Assembly: GCA_021847645.1 (NCBI GenBank)
Contig: JAJZQG010000062.1
Coordinates: 1 to 37,944, forward strand
Length of the DNA stretch: 37,944 nt
Direction: 5' to 3'
Source: Myxococcales bacterium
GTDB taxonomy: Bacteria; Myxococcota_A; Polyangia; Polyangiales; Polyangiaceae
Shown here: one piece after another, positions 25,099 through 34,369 of the stretch
Position numbering within the stretch: position 1 is the first letter of the stretch
Layout of the letters: every line of letters starts with the position of its first letter
The notes under the pieces: generated by a model
Told to the model about the DNA's origin: nothing
Database searches by the model: none
The model's input: the letters and a program-made list of their open reading frames with translations, nothing else
Translations under genes and position numbers: made by a program

Positions 25099-25662
25099 AT
25101 GGCGGGTGTGAGTGTGGAATCCGGACAGGGAAACAGCGGGCGATCGTTGGATTCGGAGGTCAACATGATTCCCATGATTGACCTGTTCATCTGCTGCATC
25201 AGCTTCCTGCTGATCACGGCGGTCTGGTCGCAGATGGCGAGCTTGAAGGTCAATGCCCAAGTACCCGGCCAACCGCCTGACCCGGTCCCGCGGGGCGACG
25301 TGCCGCCGGAAAAGTCCCTGGTGGTCGAAATGCGGGGCGACGACAAGTTCGTTCTGCTCTGGAAGTCGGGCAACGTCGTCCAATCCTCCGCCGAAGTGCC
25401 GCGAATAGCCGTCGAGGTCGAGACGCCCGGCGGGGTGATGCGCAGGTACCCGGACCTGGCGCGGGAGATCACCAGGGAGTGGTCCTTGCTGGGCTCCCAC
25501 AGGAACGACGACGATCCGGCGTTCGACAGGGCCGTGGTGTCGGTGGACAACGGGACTGCCTTCAGCGACGTGGTGGCCGTCATCGACGCGATTTACGCTA
25601 CCAAGCGCGAGCGCCAGGGGCAGCAGATGAATGCATTCGCGGTGGCGTTCGCGTCGCGGTAG
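25099..25662 (+). CDS. ExbD/TolR-family energy-transducing protein
   Basis: 187 aa. A short cytoplasmic N-terminus is followed by one membrane helix (about 24-43), entered by the family motif VNMIPMIDLF with the conserved Asp at D28, the proton-path residue in ExbD/TolR. The periplasmic part (about 50-187) has strand-like segments (KSLVVEMRGDDKFVLLW; FDRAVVSVDNG). AGGAGGG 4 bases before the ATG fixes the start. The family works with an ExbB/TolQ/MotA-like partner to power TonB, Tol or, in myxobacteria, gliding machinery; no such partner is adjacent, so this copy is an orphan. Confidence 0.86.
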   Translation: MAGVSVESGQGNSGRSLDSEVNMIPMIDLFICCISFLLITAVWSQMASLKVNAQVPGQPPDPVPRGDVPPEKSLVVEMRGDDKFVLLWKSGNVVQSSAEVPRIAVEVETPGGVMRRYPDLAREITREWSLLGSHRNDDDPAFDRAVVSVDNGTAFSDVVAVIDAIYATKRERQGQQMNAFAVAFASR

Positions 25663-25736
25663 GCGATGGCGGAGATCGGTGGCGCGCGAGCGCGATCCGC
25701 TTGCCTGGCGGGCGGGAGGGAGTACAACGGCCGGCC

Positions 25737-26219
25737 ATGGATCTGCCGTGCGAATTCACTCGGGAGTTCTTGGACGATCTGCCGTACGACCCGGCCGTGC
25801 TGCTGTTCGATCGGATCGAGGCCATCGACGCGGCCAGCAAGACGATTGTCTGCCGGATGCCCACGGATCGAGCGCTGCCGTTCACCGACAGCCAGCGGGT
25901 GCATCCGGCCAAGCACCCGCGGCATGTGGCGGGCGGCGTGCTGGTGCACGCCACGGGGATGCTCGGATTCATCCACGTACACTACCTGCACGGGCTGCGG
26001 CACGCCGACGGCTGGACGGGCTACGGCACGAACATCCACCGCGCGGTATTCCGCAAGCTGGTGCCGCCCGGGCTGCCGCTGATCTGCACGTGCCGGGAGG
26101 TCAAGCACCGCAAGCTGGGCGACCGCTCCTATGCGACGTATCGCTTCGAGTTCCGGCACGACGGCGACATTGCCTACGAGAGCGAGCAGAGCGCCATGTG
26201 GCTGAAGGTCGACGCCTGA
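25737..26219 (+). CDS. Hotdog-fold protein, possibly acyl-ACP dehydratase- or thioesterase-like
   Basis: 160 aa. LLFDRIEAIDAASKTIVCR resembles the first strands of FabA/FabZ-type hotdog proteins, and HPRHVAGGVLVHATGMLGFIH (about 60-80) resembles their HxFPGHPxxPG helix with His63 as a possible catalytic base. The end (SYATYRFEFRHDGDIAYESE) fits the last strands. The FabZ motif is not intact, so enzyme activity on acyl thioesters is an inference. A purine-rich stretch GGGAGGGAG lies about 15 bases before the ATG, a little far. Confidence 0.7.
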   Translation: MDLPCEFTREFLDDLPYDPAVLLFDRIEAIDAASKTIVCRMPTDRALPFTDSQRVHPAKHPRHVAGGVLVHATGMLGFIHVHYLHGLRHADGWTGYGTNIHRAVFRKLVPPGLPLICTCREVKHRKLGDRSYATYRFEFRHDGDIAYESEQSAMWLKVDA

Positions 26220-26325
26220 CGCAGGGCAGCGGCGAAGGCTTCCCGGCCGTCGCTGGTGACTCGATGATAGCGCTGGGCACGATCCCCCGAGCAGCGGTGC
26301 GTCAAACGCGCTATGGTCGATTGTC

Positions 26326-26952
26326 ATGTCCCGTCTGCTGCGACGTACCCTGCTGCCGCCTGCCTATTCGGAGGAGCTCGCTCCGGCACAGTGAAACGCC
26401 GCGCTCATCAGTCGTCTGGCGTTCCTGCTCGCGGCCGCGGCCCTGGACGTGGCGATGGCCGGCACGCTGGGCAGCGAGCCCGGCATCTCGCGCCCGGTGC
26501 TGCGCACCTTCGCCATCATCAACTGACGCTGCTCGGTCTCGACGCGCTCGCGAGCGTCGCCATGCTCCGCTTCCCGCGGTTCAGAAGGAGTCCCTGCTGG
26601 CCGTGCTGGCGTCGATCGAGGCGTTGACGATCATGGTGCGGGTGCAGGCCACGGGGACATTGACCAGCTACTTCGTCCTGGTGAGCGGGCTCCTCATGAT
26701 GTGGCATCGCATCATGTTCTCGCAGCGCGTGGGCGCGACCGCCTTCGGTGCTGCGGTGATATCTTACGCGGGTGCCCTGGTGCTGCGGTCGGCTACGCGT
26801 CTGCCAGGGCGCTGGTCGACGATCTGGCTGCGGCCTGGCGCGGGCGGCTCAGCGACGAGTCCCTGGTTCACGCCAACCCGCTTTCCGGCAAGCCTCTATG
26901 GCCTTCCCTGCAGCCCCCCGCGGAGTGGATGTTGCGCGTAGCGCCGAGCTGA
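26326..26952 (+). pseudogene. Decayed gene for a membrane protein, pieces in all three frames
   Basis: Starts plausibly at 26326 (MSRLLRRTLLPPAYSEELAPAQ), hits TGA at 26392, continues in frame with a membrane-like segment (ISRLAFLLAAAALDVAMAG) to TGA at 26524. Protein-like sequence then moves to another frame (LTLLGLDALASVAML), then to the third (KESLLAVLASIEALTIM through GTLTSYFVLVSGLLMMWHR), and probably back to the first near 26795 (LVDDLAAAWRGRLSDE) to a stop at 26952. The order of hydrophobic segments resembles the membrane N-terminus of myxobacterial sensor proteins such as cyclases or kinases, but no catalytic domain remains. At least one nonsense change and two or three frameshifts are needed. 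Confidence 0.65.
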
Positions 26953-27034
26953 CGGCAGCGCGCCGGGCGCTGTCGCACCGCACCATGGCGTCGTCCATTG
27001 TAGTCACACCTCGCTATCGACTTCGGGCATCCAC

Positions 27035-27055
27035 GATTGTTGCACTGCAGCAATC
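27035..27055. promoter_or_regulatory. Inverted repeat abutting the thiolase promoter
   Basis: GATTGTTGC, loop ACT, GCAGCAATC: nine base pairs in RNA with one G-U, ending 5 bases before the -35 hexamer. It could be an operator, or a stem that ends transcription from the pseudogene; no U-tract follows. Confidence 0.4.
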
Positions 27056-27060
27056 TCGGG

Positions 27061-27088
27061 TTGACAGCCGGACGGCTCGGGCTATTGT
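27061..27088 (+). promoter_or_regulatory. Sigma70-type promoter for the thiolase gene
   Basis: A perfect -35 TTGACA (27061-27066), 16-base spacer, then TATTGT (27083-27088) as -10. Transcription would begin about 100 bases before the thiolase ATG. It is the best consensus promoter seen in the window; the stretch around it (26953-27193) has no gene. Confidence 0.5.
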
Positions 27089-27193
27089 GCCGGCGTGTCT
27101 TGCGCCCCGCCCGCTCGCCAGCGAGCATGGCGGCCTTCGAACCCCGGAACCCCGTCGTCCCCGTCTGCCGCGGGGGCAGGAAGGATCGATCCC

Positions 27194-28402
27194 ATGACGC
27201 GTGTCTTCATCGTCGGCTACAACCAGAGCAAGTTCGGCAAGCTCATGGACATGAGCCTGGAGCGCATGCTGCACGACGCCGCCATGCCGGCGCTCGAGCG
27301 CGCCGGCGGCACTCCGGACGTGGTCGACACCGTCAGCATGGCTGGGCTGTGCACCACGATGCTCAACGACCAGTCCCTGCTCGGCGGCTTGATGGCGATG
27401 GCCCCGGGCTTCGCCGGCAAGTCGATCGATGTCGCGGAGAACGCCTGCGCCTCCGGTGGACAGGCCATCTACAACGTCGTGACGCGCATGCGCGCCGGCC
27501 TGGCTGACGTCGGCCTCGCGGTCGGTGTCGAGAAGATGCGCGACAAGGAGGGCAAGATGGACGGCAAGCTGATCGGGCGGGTGCTCGGCACCGCGTCCCA
27601 CCCGGACCAGCGAACCGGCAAGGTGTTCGTCTTCCCCCACATCTTCGCCGAGATCATGGCCAAGTACATGAAGGCCCACGGCGTGACCGAAGAGGAGCTG
27701 GCCTACGTACCGGTCGTGGCCTACGCCAACGCCAACCACAACCCGTTGGCGCAGATGCACAAGGTCAAGGTCACCCACGACGACGTGATGAAGATCGAGG
27801 GTGTCAATCGCTATATCGTCGACGGATTGCCCCTCAAGACCTACGAGTGCTCGCAGATCTCGGACGGCTACGCGGCAGTGGTCCTGGCCACCGAGGCGGG
27901 GCTCAAGAAGCTCAATGTCAAGCCGGACCACGTGGTGGAGATTGCCGGCTTCGCGCAGCGCACCGATCCTCTCAACACCGACCTGCGCGACGACGTCCTG
28001 CGTCCCTCGGGGGCATATGCGGCAGTAAACGCGGCGTACAAGATGGCGGGGATCACGGTCGACAACATTTCGGTAGCCGAGGTGCACGACTGCTTCTCGA
28101 TCATGGGCGCGATGTCGGCCGAGATCATCGGCAAGGCGACCTACGGCAGGGGCGCGCGCTATTGGGCTGAAGGCAAGGCGTCGATCGACGGCGAGTGCCC
28201 GATCAACACGTCGGGAGGCCTGATCGCCAAGGGCCACCCCATCGGCGCCACCGGCGTCGCGATGGTGGGTTGGGCCTACTCGCAAATCACGCGGCAGGTT
28301 CCCCAACCGTTGCAGGTCAACAAGATCGACCACGCGGTGACGTTCAACATCGGCGGGCCCATCTGCGCCAGCGCCGTGTTCGTTCTCCGCGGCAAGAACT
28401 GA
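27194..28402 (+). CDS. Thiolase-family protein, SCP-x type (acetyl-CoA acetyltransferase-like)
   Basis: 402 aa. Catalytic Cys85 in ENACASGGQA, His298 in EVHDCFS and His348 in GHPIGATG are all present, with Cys391 near the C-terminus in GGPICAS. The HDCF motif marks the SCP2/SCP-x branch rather than the FadA/AtoB branch. It should carry out thiolytic cleavage or condensation of acyl-CoA; substrate chain length cannot be told. The ATG at 27194 is supported by AGGAAGGA about 9 bases upstream and by the family N-terminus (VFIVGYNQSKFGK). Gene end is 10 bp from the convergent TolC-like gene. Confidence 0.92.
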   Translation: MTRVFIVGYNQSKFGKLMDMSLERMLHDAAMPALERAGGTPDVVDTVSMAGLCTTMLNDQSLLGGLMAMAPGFAGKSIDVAENACASGGQAIYNVVTRMRAGLADVGLAVGVEKMRDKEGKMDGKLIGRVLGTASHPDQRTGKVFVFPHIFAEIMAKYMKAHGVTEEELAYVPVVAYANANHNPLAQMHKVKVTHDDVMKIEGVNRYIVDGLPLKTYECSQISDGYAAVVLATEAGLKKLNVKPDHVVEIAGFAQRTDPLNTDLRDDVLRPSGAYAAVNAAYKMAGITVDNISVAEVHDCFSIMGAMSAEIIGKATYGRGARYWAEGKASIDGECPINTSGGLIAKGHPIGATGVAMVGWAYSQITRQVPQPLQVNKIDHAVTFNIGGPICASAVFVLRGKN

Positions 28403-28412
28403 CCGCGCTGCC

Positions 28413-29741
28413 TCAGGGAAATCTTCCCGCCGCCACCAACAGGTCCACCCGCGCCTGCCGCGCGGTATCTTCCGCAATCACCGCGGAGGTCTCCGCGTCA
28501 CGCGCGCGCCGTTCCGCGTCGATGACGTCGAGGTCGGTCGTGGCGCCCGCCTTGTACGCCTGGTTCGCCAGGTCCAGCGCTTCCTCGGCGAGCCTGGCCG
28601 CATCCCGCGCCGCCACCAGCCCTTCGTCGGCCCGCTGCACCGCCTCGATCGCTGCCCGCACATCCGACTTGGCCTGACGCTTGGCGCCTTCCAACTGCGC
28701 GTGCGCCTCGGCCGCCAGCGCGTCGCGCTCGTCCTGCTGGCCGTAACGCATGCCGCCGTCGTACAGCGGAATGCTCATGATGAGCTGCGCCTGCCAGCCC
28801 GTGGTCGGCTGCGTGAGCGTCGCCGGTGTCTGATAGAACGGCTGGAAAGTCCCCAGAACCGATGGCATATAATCGGCCCACGCGTCGTGCACCGCCCGGT
28901 CCGTGTTGCGTTGACGCGACTGCAGCGCCTGGATGTCCGTGCGATTCGACATCGCGGACCGCTCCGCTTCGGCGGCCGACGTGGGCTGGGCCGGAAGCGT
29001 CACCTCGTCGGTGACCTCCACGGGGCCGTTGCTGCCCACCAGCACCCCCAGCGCCTCCTGCGCCTTGACCAGGGACGATCGGGCAGCCTGCAACTGCGTC
29101 TCGGCGACCGCGAGCTCCTGGGCGGCGCGCACCTGGTCGAGGCGCGTGCCGACACCGCCTTCGAACTGCGCTTTGGCAAAGTCCAGGTGCGCCTTGGCCG
29201 TGTCGCGCGAGAGCCTGGACACCTCCACGATGCGCCGTTGCGAGAGCGTGGTGAGATACGCGCGCGCAGTGGCCACGGCCACTTGCCTGCGCACGTCCGC
29301 CGAGTTGGCGCGCACCAGGTCGGCGTTGTCGGACGCGTGCGACCAGGTCACCCAGCGCTGGGGAACGACCAGGGGCACGGTCAGCAGCAGGTTGGCGTTG
29401 AACTGGTCCTGGCCGGCCACGACCCTGTTGCCGAACTCGCGGCTGCTGTCCAGGCGGGTGTACACGCCATTGCCCGACAGCGTGGGGAAGGATGCGGCGC
29501 GAGCCTCGCGCACCAGCGCCTGCGCCCGACGAACCTCCTCGGCGGCGACAGCCGAGTTGGGGTTGCGCGCCATGGCGCGTTGCACTGCGTCGGTGAGCGT
29601 GAGCCGTTCGGATCGGGCGCCGCCGCCGGGCGCGTCGGCGGCGGCGAGACCGGCGATCGACATCGAGCAGGCCGCGATCGCGGCGGCCAGCACGGCGCGG
29701 GTCGACGAAGGACGACCGGCCGATGAACGCGCGCTAGACAT
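28413..29741 (-). CDS. TolC-family outer-membrane efflux channel
   Basis: 442 aa. Signal peptide (cleavage near AAADA, about 33-37), then two internally repeated halves rich in heptad-like helices. The channel hallmarks are LTLTDAVQRAMARNP, a first barrel phrase LLLTVPLV, and a second-half SIPLYDGGMRYGQ. It forms the outer-membrane exit duct for the RND pump encoded just upstream. Its ATG overlaps the RND gene end by 8 bases, indicating coupled translation. Length is normal for the family. Confidence 0.93.
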   Translation of the reverse strand: MSSARSSAGRPSSTRAVLAAAIAACSMSIAGLAAADAPGGGARSERLTLTDAVQRAMARNPNSAVAAEEVRRAQALVREARAASFPTLSGNGVYTRLDSSREFGNRVVAGQDQFNANLLLTVPLVVPQRWVTWSHASDNADLVRANSADVRRQVAVATARAYLTTLSQRRIVEVSRLSRDTAKAHLDFAKAQFEGGVGTRLDQVRAAQELAVAETQLQAARSSLVKAQEALGVLVGSNGPVEVTDEVTLPAQPTSAAEAERSAMSNRTDIQALQSRQRNTDRAVHDAWADYMPSVLGTFQPFYQTPATLTQPTTGWQAQLIMSIPLYDGGMRYGQQDERDALAAEAHAQLEGAKRQAKSDVRAAIEAVQRADEGLVAARDAARLAEEALDLANQAYKAGATTDLDVIDAERRARDAETSAVIAEDTARQARVDLLVAAGRFP

Positions 29742-32700
29742 GAGCCACCTCATCGGGATGCCCGGCGATGGTGGGCGGAACATCCGGGGCGTGGGGCTTT
29801 CGCTTGGCGAACCGCTCGATGAGCGTGTAGAGCGAGGGGACCAGGAACAGGGTGAAGACAGTGGAGACGGTGAGCCCACCGATGACGGCACGCGCCAGGG
29901 GCAGGTTCGTCTCGCTGCCTTCGCCGATTCCCAGGGCCATCGGCAGCAGGCCGACGATGGTGGCGATGGTGGTCATCAGGATCGGGCGCAGACGGGTACG
30001 TCCGGCAGCGACGGTCGCCTCCAACAAGGGCTGGCCGCGGGCGCGCAGCACGTTCGCGAAGTCCACGAGCAGCACGCCGTTGGAGACCACGATGCCGACC
30101 ATCATGATGATGCCCATGGCGCTGTTGACGCTCAGGGTGGTGCCGGTGGCCCAGAGCATGATGAACACGCCCGTAATCCCGAGGGGCACAGTGAACATGA
30201 TGACCAGCGGGTCGAGCAGGGAGCGGAACTGGGAGGCCAGCACCATGTACACGAGCATCAGGGCCATGATCCCGGCGAATTTCAGGCCGGAGAACGCGGC
30301 CTTCTGCGCGGCGGACTGCCCGCCCAGTCCCACGCTGAAGCCCTCGGGCGCCCGGGTGTCGTCCACGACTTTCTGCACGGCCGTTGTCGCCGTCCCCAGA
30401 TCCTTGCCCGGCGCCACGTTGGCGGTCACGTCGATGATGCGCTGAAGATACTTGCGCGTGATGAGCACCGGGCCACTGGACCGCTTGACGTTCGCCACGG
30501 ACGCCAGCGACACGATGTTATTGCCCTTGGACCGCAACGGGATGTCGCCGATGTCCGACACGTTCGAGCGGAATCGATCGTCCAGGCGCACGTTGATGAA
30601 GTACTCGTTGCCGGTTCGCGGATCCGTGTAGGGGATCGGGGCGAACTGGGTATTGCCCACCAGGCTCGTGAGCACGCTTTGCGCCACGTCCTGCTCCGAG
30701 ATGCCCAGCACCCCTGCCTTCTCCCGATCGACATCCACGTCGAACTCGGGGTAATTCTCCTCGCGCGAGATCTGCACGTCGGTGACCAGCGGCTTGCCAT
30801 CCGCGTCGGCCACGGCCCGCATCTTGTTGGCAATCAGCTTCGCGTACTCCGCGCTCTCGTCCAGGTCGTAGCCGAGGATCTCGACGTCGATGGGCGCGGC
30901 CGAGCCGAAGTTCAGGATGCGCTTGACGATGCCTCCGACGAAGAAGAACGTCTGCGTACCGGGGAACGCATTGCCCAGCTGCTTGCGGACCCGATCGGCA
31001 GCCTCATTGTCGCTGATGGTACGGTCGACCTTGCGCACGAGGTTGACGTTGACGCTGCCGGCGTGGGGGCCCGTGTTGCTCGAGAACAGCGCGGAGCGTC
31101 CGGCAGGCAAGCCGACGCTCGTGGAAATCGTCGTGTAGACGGGGCCACCCGTAGTCGAGCGCATGGGCAGCGCCTTGGCGATCGCGTCCTCCATGCGCAC
31201 GGCGATCTGCTCGGTGCGCTCCACGCGCGTGCCAATCGGTGCCTTGAAGTTGATCGAGAACTGGCTCTCGTCGGTCTCCGGGAAGAACTCCGTGCCGATG
31301 TGCTTGAGCAAGGTCAGGGAGCCTGCGAACACGCCCAGGATCAGGACGATGGTGATCGCCCGATGCCGCAGCACCACGCGCAGCGCGCGGGCGTACAGAT
31401 CGTCGATGGCCTCGAGGGTGCGCAGGGCGAAGCCCGTGAGCCCCGTGAGCTTGGTGCCATGGGGCGGCACGCGCAGCGTGTACAGGCACAGCAGCGGCGT
31501 GACCGTGCGCGAGACGAAGAAGCTCATGATCAGCGCAAACGCGATCGTCATCGCGAGCGGCAGGAACAGATTGCGCGCCACGCCCTGCAGGAACAGCACC
31601 GGGAAGAACACCACGATCGTCGTGACCGTCGACACGAAGATCGGCATGGCGACCTCCTGCGCGGCCGCAAGCACCGCCTGCGTGCGGTTCTGCCCCGCTG
31701 CCAGGTGCCGGTGGATGTTCTCCAGCTCGACGATGGAGTCGTCGACCAGCCGTCCGATGCCCAGCGCCAGGCCGCCCAGGGTAAAGACGTTGAGCGTCTG
31801 GTTGGTGAAGTACAGCAACACGAAGGTGGCAATGATCGACAGGGGGATGGCGACGGCGACGATGCCGGTGGCGCGGAAGGAGGCGAGGAACACCAGGATG
31901 ACGGCGATGGCGAGGGCGCCGCCGAACAGCGCTTCGTGCTCGAGGGAGGAGACAGCGGAGCGGATGTACTTGGACTGGTCGAACGCGATGTCGAGCTTGA
32001 CGTTCGGAGGCACGCCTCGCAGGTTCTTGATGGCGCGGTCCAGGGCGTCGACGACCGCGATGGTGTTGGCGCCGGGCTGCTTGAGCACGCGCAGGGTGAC
32101 GCTGCGCTGGCCGTTGACGCGCACGATCTCGGTCTGGTCGGCGGTGGCGTCCTTGACCTGGGCGATGTCCGAGACGCGGATGGGGGGAACGGACACCGCG
32201 CCGATGCCGCCGCTGCCGGGGCGAACGATGACGTTGCCGAGGTGCTTGGGAGACTCGATCTCGGTGTTGGAGAAGACGTTGTAGTCGATGTTGCCCGCGC
32301 GCAGGTCGCCGCTGGGCAGCAGCAGATTCGAGGCTCGCACCGCGCTGACGATGTCGAGGATGCCCAGGCCGCGGGCGAGCAGGGCGTCGCGGTGAGCCCG
32401 GATCTGAATCTCGCGGATCTTGCCGCCGCCCACGCTCGCGCTCGCCACCCCGGGCACGCGCTCGATCTGCGGCTCGATCGTGTTGTAGGCCAGATCGTAC
32501 ATCTCCTTTTCATCGAGCCCCGGCGCGCTCATCCCGACCATGGCTACCGGGATATTGGTCACGTCGAACTTCATGATGAACGGCTGCTGGATGCCGGGAG
32601 GCAGCGAGTTGACGATCTGCGCTACGCGCTGCGAGACCTCGAACTGAGCGTTGTCCAGGTTGACACCGTAGTTGAACCACACGTTGACCAGCGACAGCCC

Positions 32701-32958
32701 CTGCTTGGAGGTGCTCTCGACCCGGTCCACGCCCGGCGTGGCCGCCACCGCCCGCTCGACGGGCTCGGTCACGGACTTCTCGATGTCCGCGGGACCCGAC
32801 CCCGGATAGAACGTCGCCACCCGGATGATCGGGATCGTGATGTCGGGGAACAGGTCCACGCTCAGGTTCGTCAGCGAGACGTACCCGAGCACGCACACCA
32901 TCAGGGACATCATCAGGATGAATACGGGATTGCGAAGCGCGAGTCTGGTCAGCCACAT
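29734..32958 (-). CDS. RND-family inner-membrane efflux pump (HAE1/AcrB-like)
   Basis: 1074 aa, full length. TM1 begins at residue 8 (NPVFILMMSLMVCVLGYVSL), two large periplasmic loops follow, and TM4 carries the proton-relay Asp pair D406-D407 in GRLVDDSIVELENI. A second half has the matching TM cluster (GFALRTLEAIDDLYARALRV then VLILGVFAGSLTLL). PLGITGVFIML and MVGIVVSNGVLLVDF near the end are typical. It is a drug/solvent-type proton antiporter rather than a CusA-like metal pump, judged by TM4; substrate unknown. It lies 27 bp after the adaptor gene. Confidence 0.95.
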   Translation of the reverse strand: MWLTRLALRNPVFILMMSLMVCVLGYVSLTNLSVDLFPDITIPIIRVATFYPGSGPADIEKSVTEPVERAVAATPGVDRVESTSKQGLSLVNVWFNYGVNLDNAQFEVSQRVAQIVNSLPPGIQQPFIMKFDVTNIPVAMVGMSAPGLDEKEMYDLAYNTIEPQIERVPGVASASVGGGKIREIQIRAHRDALLARGLGILDIVSAVRASNLLLPSGDLRAGNIDYNVFSNTEIESPKHLGNVIVRPGSGGIGAVSVPPIRVSDIAQVKDATADQTEIVRVNGQRSVTLRVLKQPGANTIAVVDALDRAIKNLRGVPPNVKLDIAFDQSKYIRSAVSSLEHEALFGGALAIAVILVFLASFRATGIVAVAIPLSIIATFVLLYFTNQTLNVFTLGGLALGIGRLVDDSIVELENIHRHLAAGQNRTQAVLAAAQEVAMPIFVSTVTTIVVFFPVLFLQGVARNLFLPLAMTIAFALIMSFFVSRTVTPLLCLYTLRVPPHGTKLTGLTGFALRTLEAIDDLYARALRVVLRHRAITIVLILGVFAGSLTLLKHIGTEFFPETDESQFSINFKAPIGTRVERTEQIAVRMEDAIAKALPMRSTTGGPVYTTISTSVGLPAGRSALFSSNTGPHAGSVNVNLVRKVDRTISDNEAADRVRKQLGNAFPGTQTFFFVGGIVKRILNFGSAAPIDVEILGYDLDESAEYAKLIANKMRAVADADGKPLVTDVQISREENYPEFDVDVDREKAGVLGISEQDVAQSVLTSLVGNTQFAPIPYTDPRTGNEYFINVRLDDRFRSNVSDIGDIPLRSKGNNIVSLASVANVKRSSGPVLITRKYLQRIIDVTANVAPGKDLGTATTAVQKVVDDTRAPEGFSVGLGGQSAAQKAAFSGLKFAGIMALMLVYMVLASQFRSLLDPLVIMFTVPLGITGVFIMLWATGTTLSVNSAMGIIMMVGIVVSNGVLLVDFANVLRARGQPLLEATVAAGRTRLRPILMTTIATIVGLLPMALGIGEGSETNLPLARAVIGGLTVSTVFTLFLVPSLYTLIERFAKRKPHAPDVPPTIAGHPDEVAHV

Positions 32959-32985
32959 GTGCTTGATGCTCCCGACTTGCCCACG

Positions 32986-34140
32986 TCACTGCACCGACGG
33001 CGGCGCACTCGCGCTCGGCGTTGCCGAAGATGCCAGCCCCGTATACGGATCCACGTCCCGCGCGATGCGTACAGCCGAGCCATCGGCCAGCGACTCGATA
33101 CCTGCGGTCACCACCTCGTCCTGAGCCTGGATCCCGGAAAGGACCTCCAGCCAGCTGCCGCCGTCGACGCCGATCTCCACGGCCCGTCGCTGCACCTTGT
33201 CCTTGCCCGCCAACACGAACACGAACTTCTTGTCGTTGGAGATCTGCAGCGCCGCCTCGGGCACCACCAGCGCCTTCGGATGGACCTCCAGCACGATCGC
33301 ACCGCGTCCGTACATGCCCGGCCGCAGCAGCCCGTCCGGATTCGCCAGGTGCACCTCCGCGTCCAGCGTGCGCGTGGTCGGGTCGAACGCCGGCGACATG
33401 CGCACGACCTTGCCGTGGAACGATCGCCCGGGCAGCGCATCGAGCTCGACGTGCGCCTCCTTGCCGACCTCGACGCCGGTCGCGTCGCGCTCGTTGACCG
33501 AGATGAACACGCGAAGCGTGTCGGTCTGAACCACGGTGACGATCGACGAGCTGCCGGTGGGACCGACCAGCGCGCCGGGGTCCAGGCGCCGGACGGCGAC
33601 GAGCCCATCAAGGGGAGACTCGATGCGCATTTCGCCCAGACGCACGGCCAGCGCGGCGAGCTGGGCCTTGGCGGCGGCCTGGCTCGCTTCGGCGGTCGCG
33701 AGAGCGGCCCCGGCCTGCTGCAGCGCCTGTTGCGACACCACGCCGTTGGGCGCCAACGCCACGGCTCGATCGTTGTTCATGCGAGCCAACGCCACCGACG
33801 CTTCGGCTTGGGCCACCACGCCCCTGGCCGCCGTCAGCTGGTCCGGCAGATCGCTCGGGCGCACCAGGGCGATGAGCTGCCCCTTCTTGACCTTGTCTCC
33901 ACGGTCGACCAGGACCGCGTCGAGATAGCCGAGCTGCTTGGAGCCCACGTCGGCCTGCTCGAGCGGCCGAAGATCGACGGGCGCGTGAACCTCGACGGGG
34001 ATGTCGCGCACGGTCACTCGCTCCACGGACACCAGCGGCGGTGGACGTGTTCTCGCTTGGCTGTCGGAGCCCTTGGAGCAGGACAGCGCGATCAACGCCG
34101 GCACGACGAAACCGAGGAATCGAATCCACTTGGCAGACAT
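32986..34140 (-). CDS. RND efflux periplasmic adaptor (membrane fusion lipoprotein)
   Basis: 384 aa from ATG 34140 (another in-frame ATG is at 34155). Lipoprotein signal with ALSC (Cys21). Biotinyl/lipoyl-like half motif YLDAVLVDRGDKVKKGQLIALV, a helical hairpin (about 85-150, rich in Ala/Gln), the second half RIESPLDGLVAVRRLDPGALVG, then beta-barrel and membrane-proximal domains (LRPGMYGRGAIVLEV, ALVVPEAALQ). It couples the RND pump to the TolC-like channel. The three genes form one operon. The 229 bp upstream, shared with the divergent rdgC-like gene, must hold its promoter; no regulator gene is adjacent. Confidence 0.93.
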   Translation of the reverse strand: MSAKWIRFLGFVVPALIALSCSKGSDSQARTRPPPLVSVERVTVRDIPVEVHAPVDLRPLEQADVGSKQLGYLDAVLVDRGDKVKKGQLIALVRPSDLPDQLTAARGVVAQAEASVALARMNNDRAVALAPNGVVSQQALQQAGAALATAEASQAAAKAQLAALAVRLGEMRIESPLDGLVAVRRLDPGALVGPTGSSSIVTVVQTDTLRVFISVNERDATGVEVGKEAHVELDALPGRSFHGKVVRMSPAFDPTTRTLDAEVHLANPDGLLRPGMYGRGAIVLEVHPKALVVPEAALQISNDKKFVFVLAGKDKVQRRAVEIGVDGGSWLEVLSGIQAQDEVVTAGIESLADGSAVRIARDVDPYTGLASSATPSASAPPSVQ

Positions 34141-34369
34141 ATCGTGGCACGACATAGCTCCACGGACGATCGGCAGCAAGCCGGACGTTCGACCGTTCGA
34201 CCCGACCGGATGGCCGAGCTGCGGAGCGGTTGCCGTTCGGGCTGCCTGCATGTTCGGGCGCGCGCCCCCGAAGCCCGCGGTTGGGCTCGACGAGGTGCAT
34301 GGCCGCGTGTATGGTGCGCGGCCCCGCGAAGCACAGCGCCGCTGCGCCGCCACACAGGAGAATCGCCAC

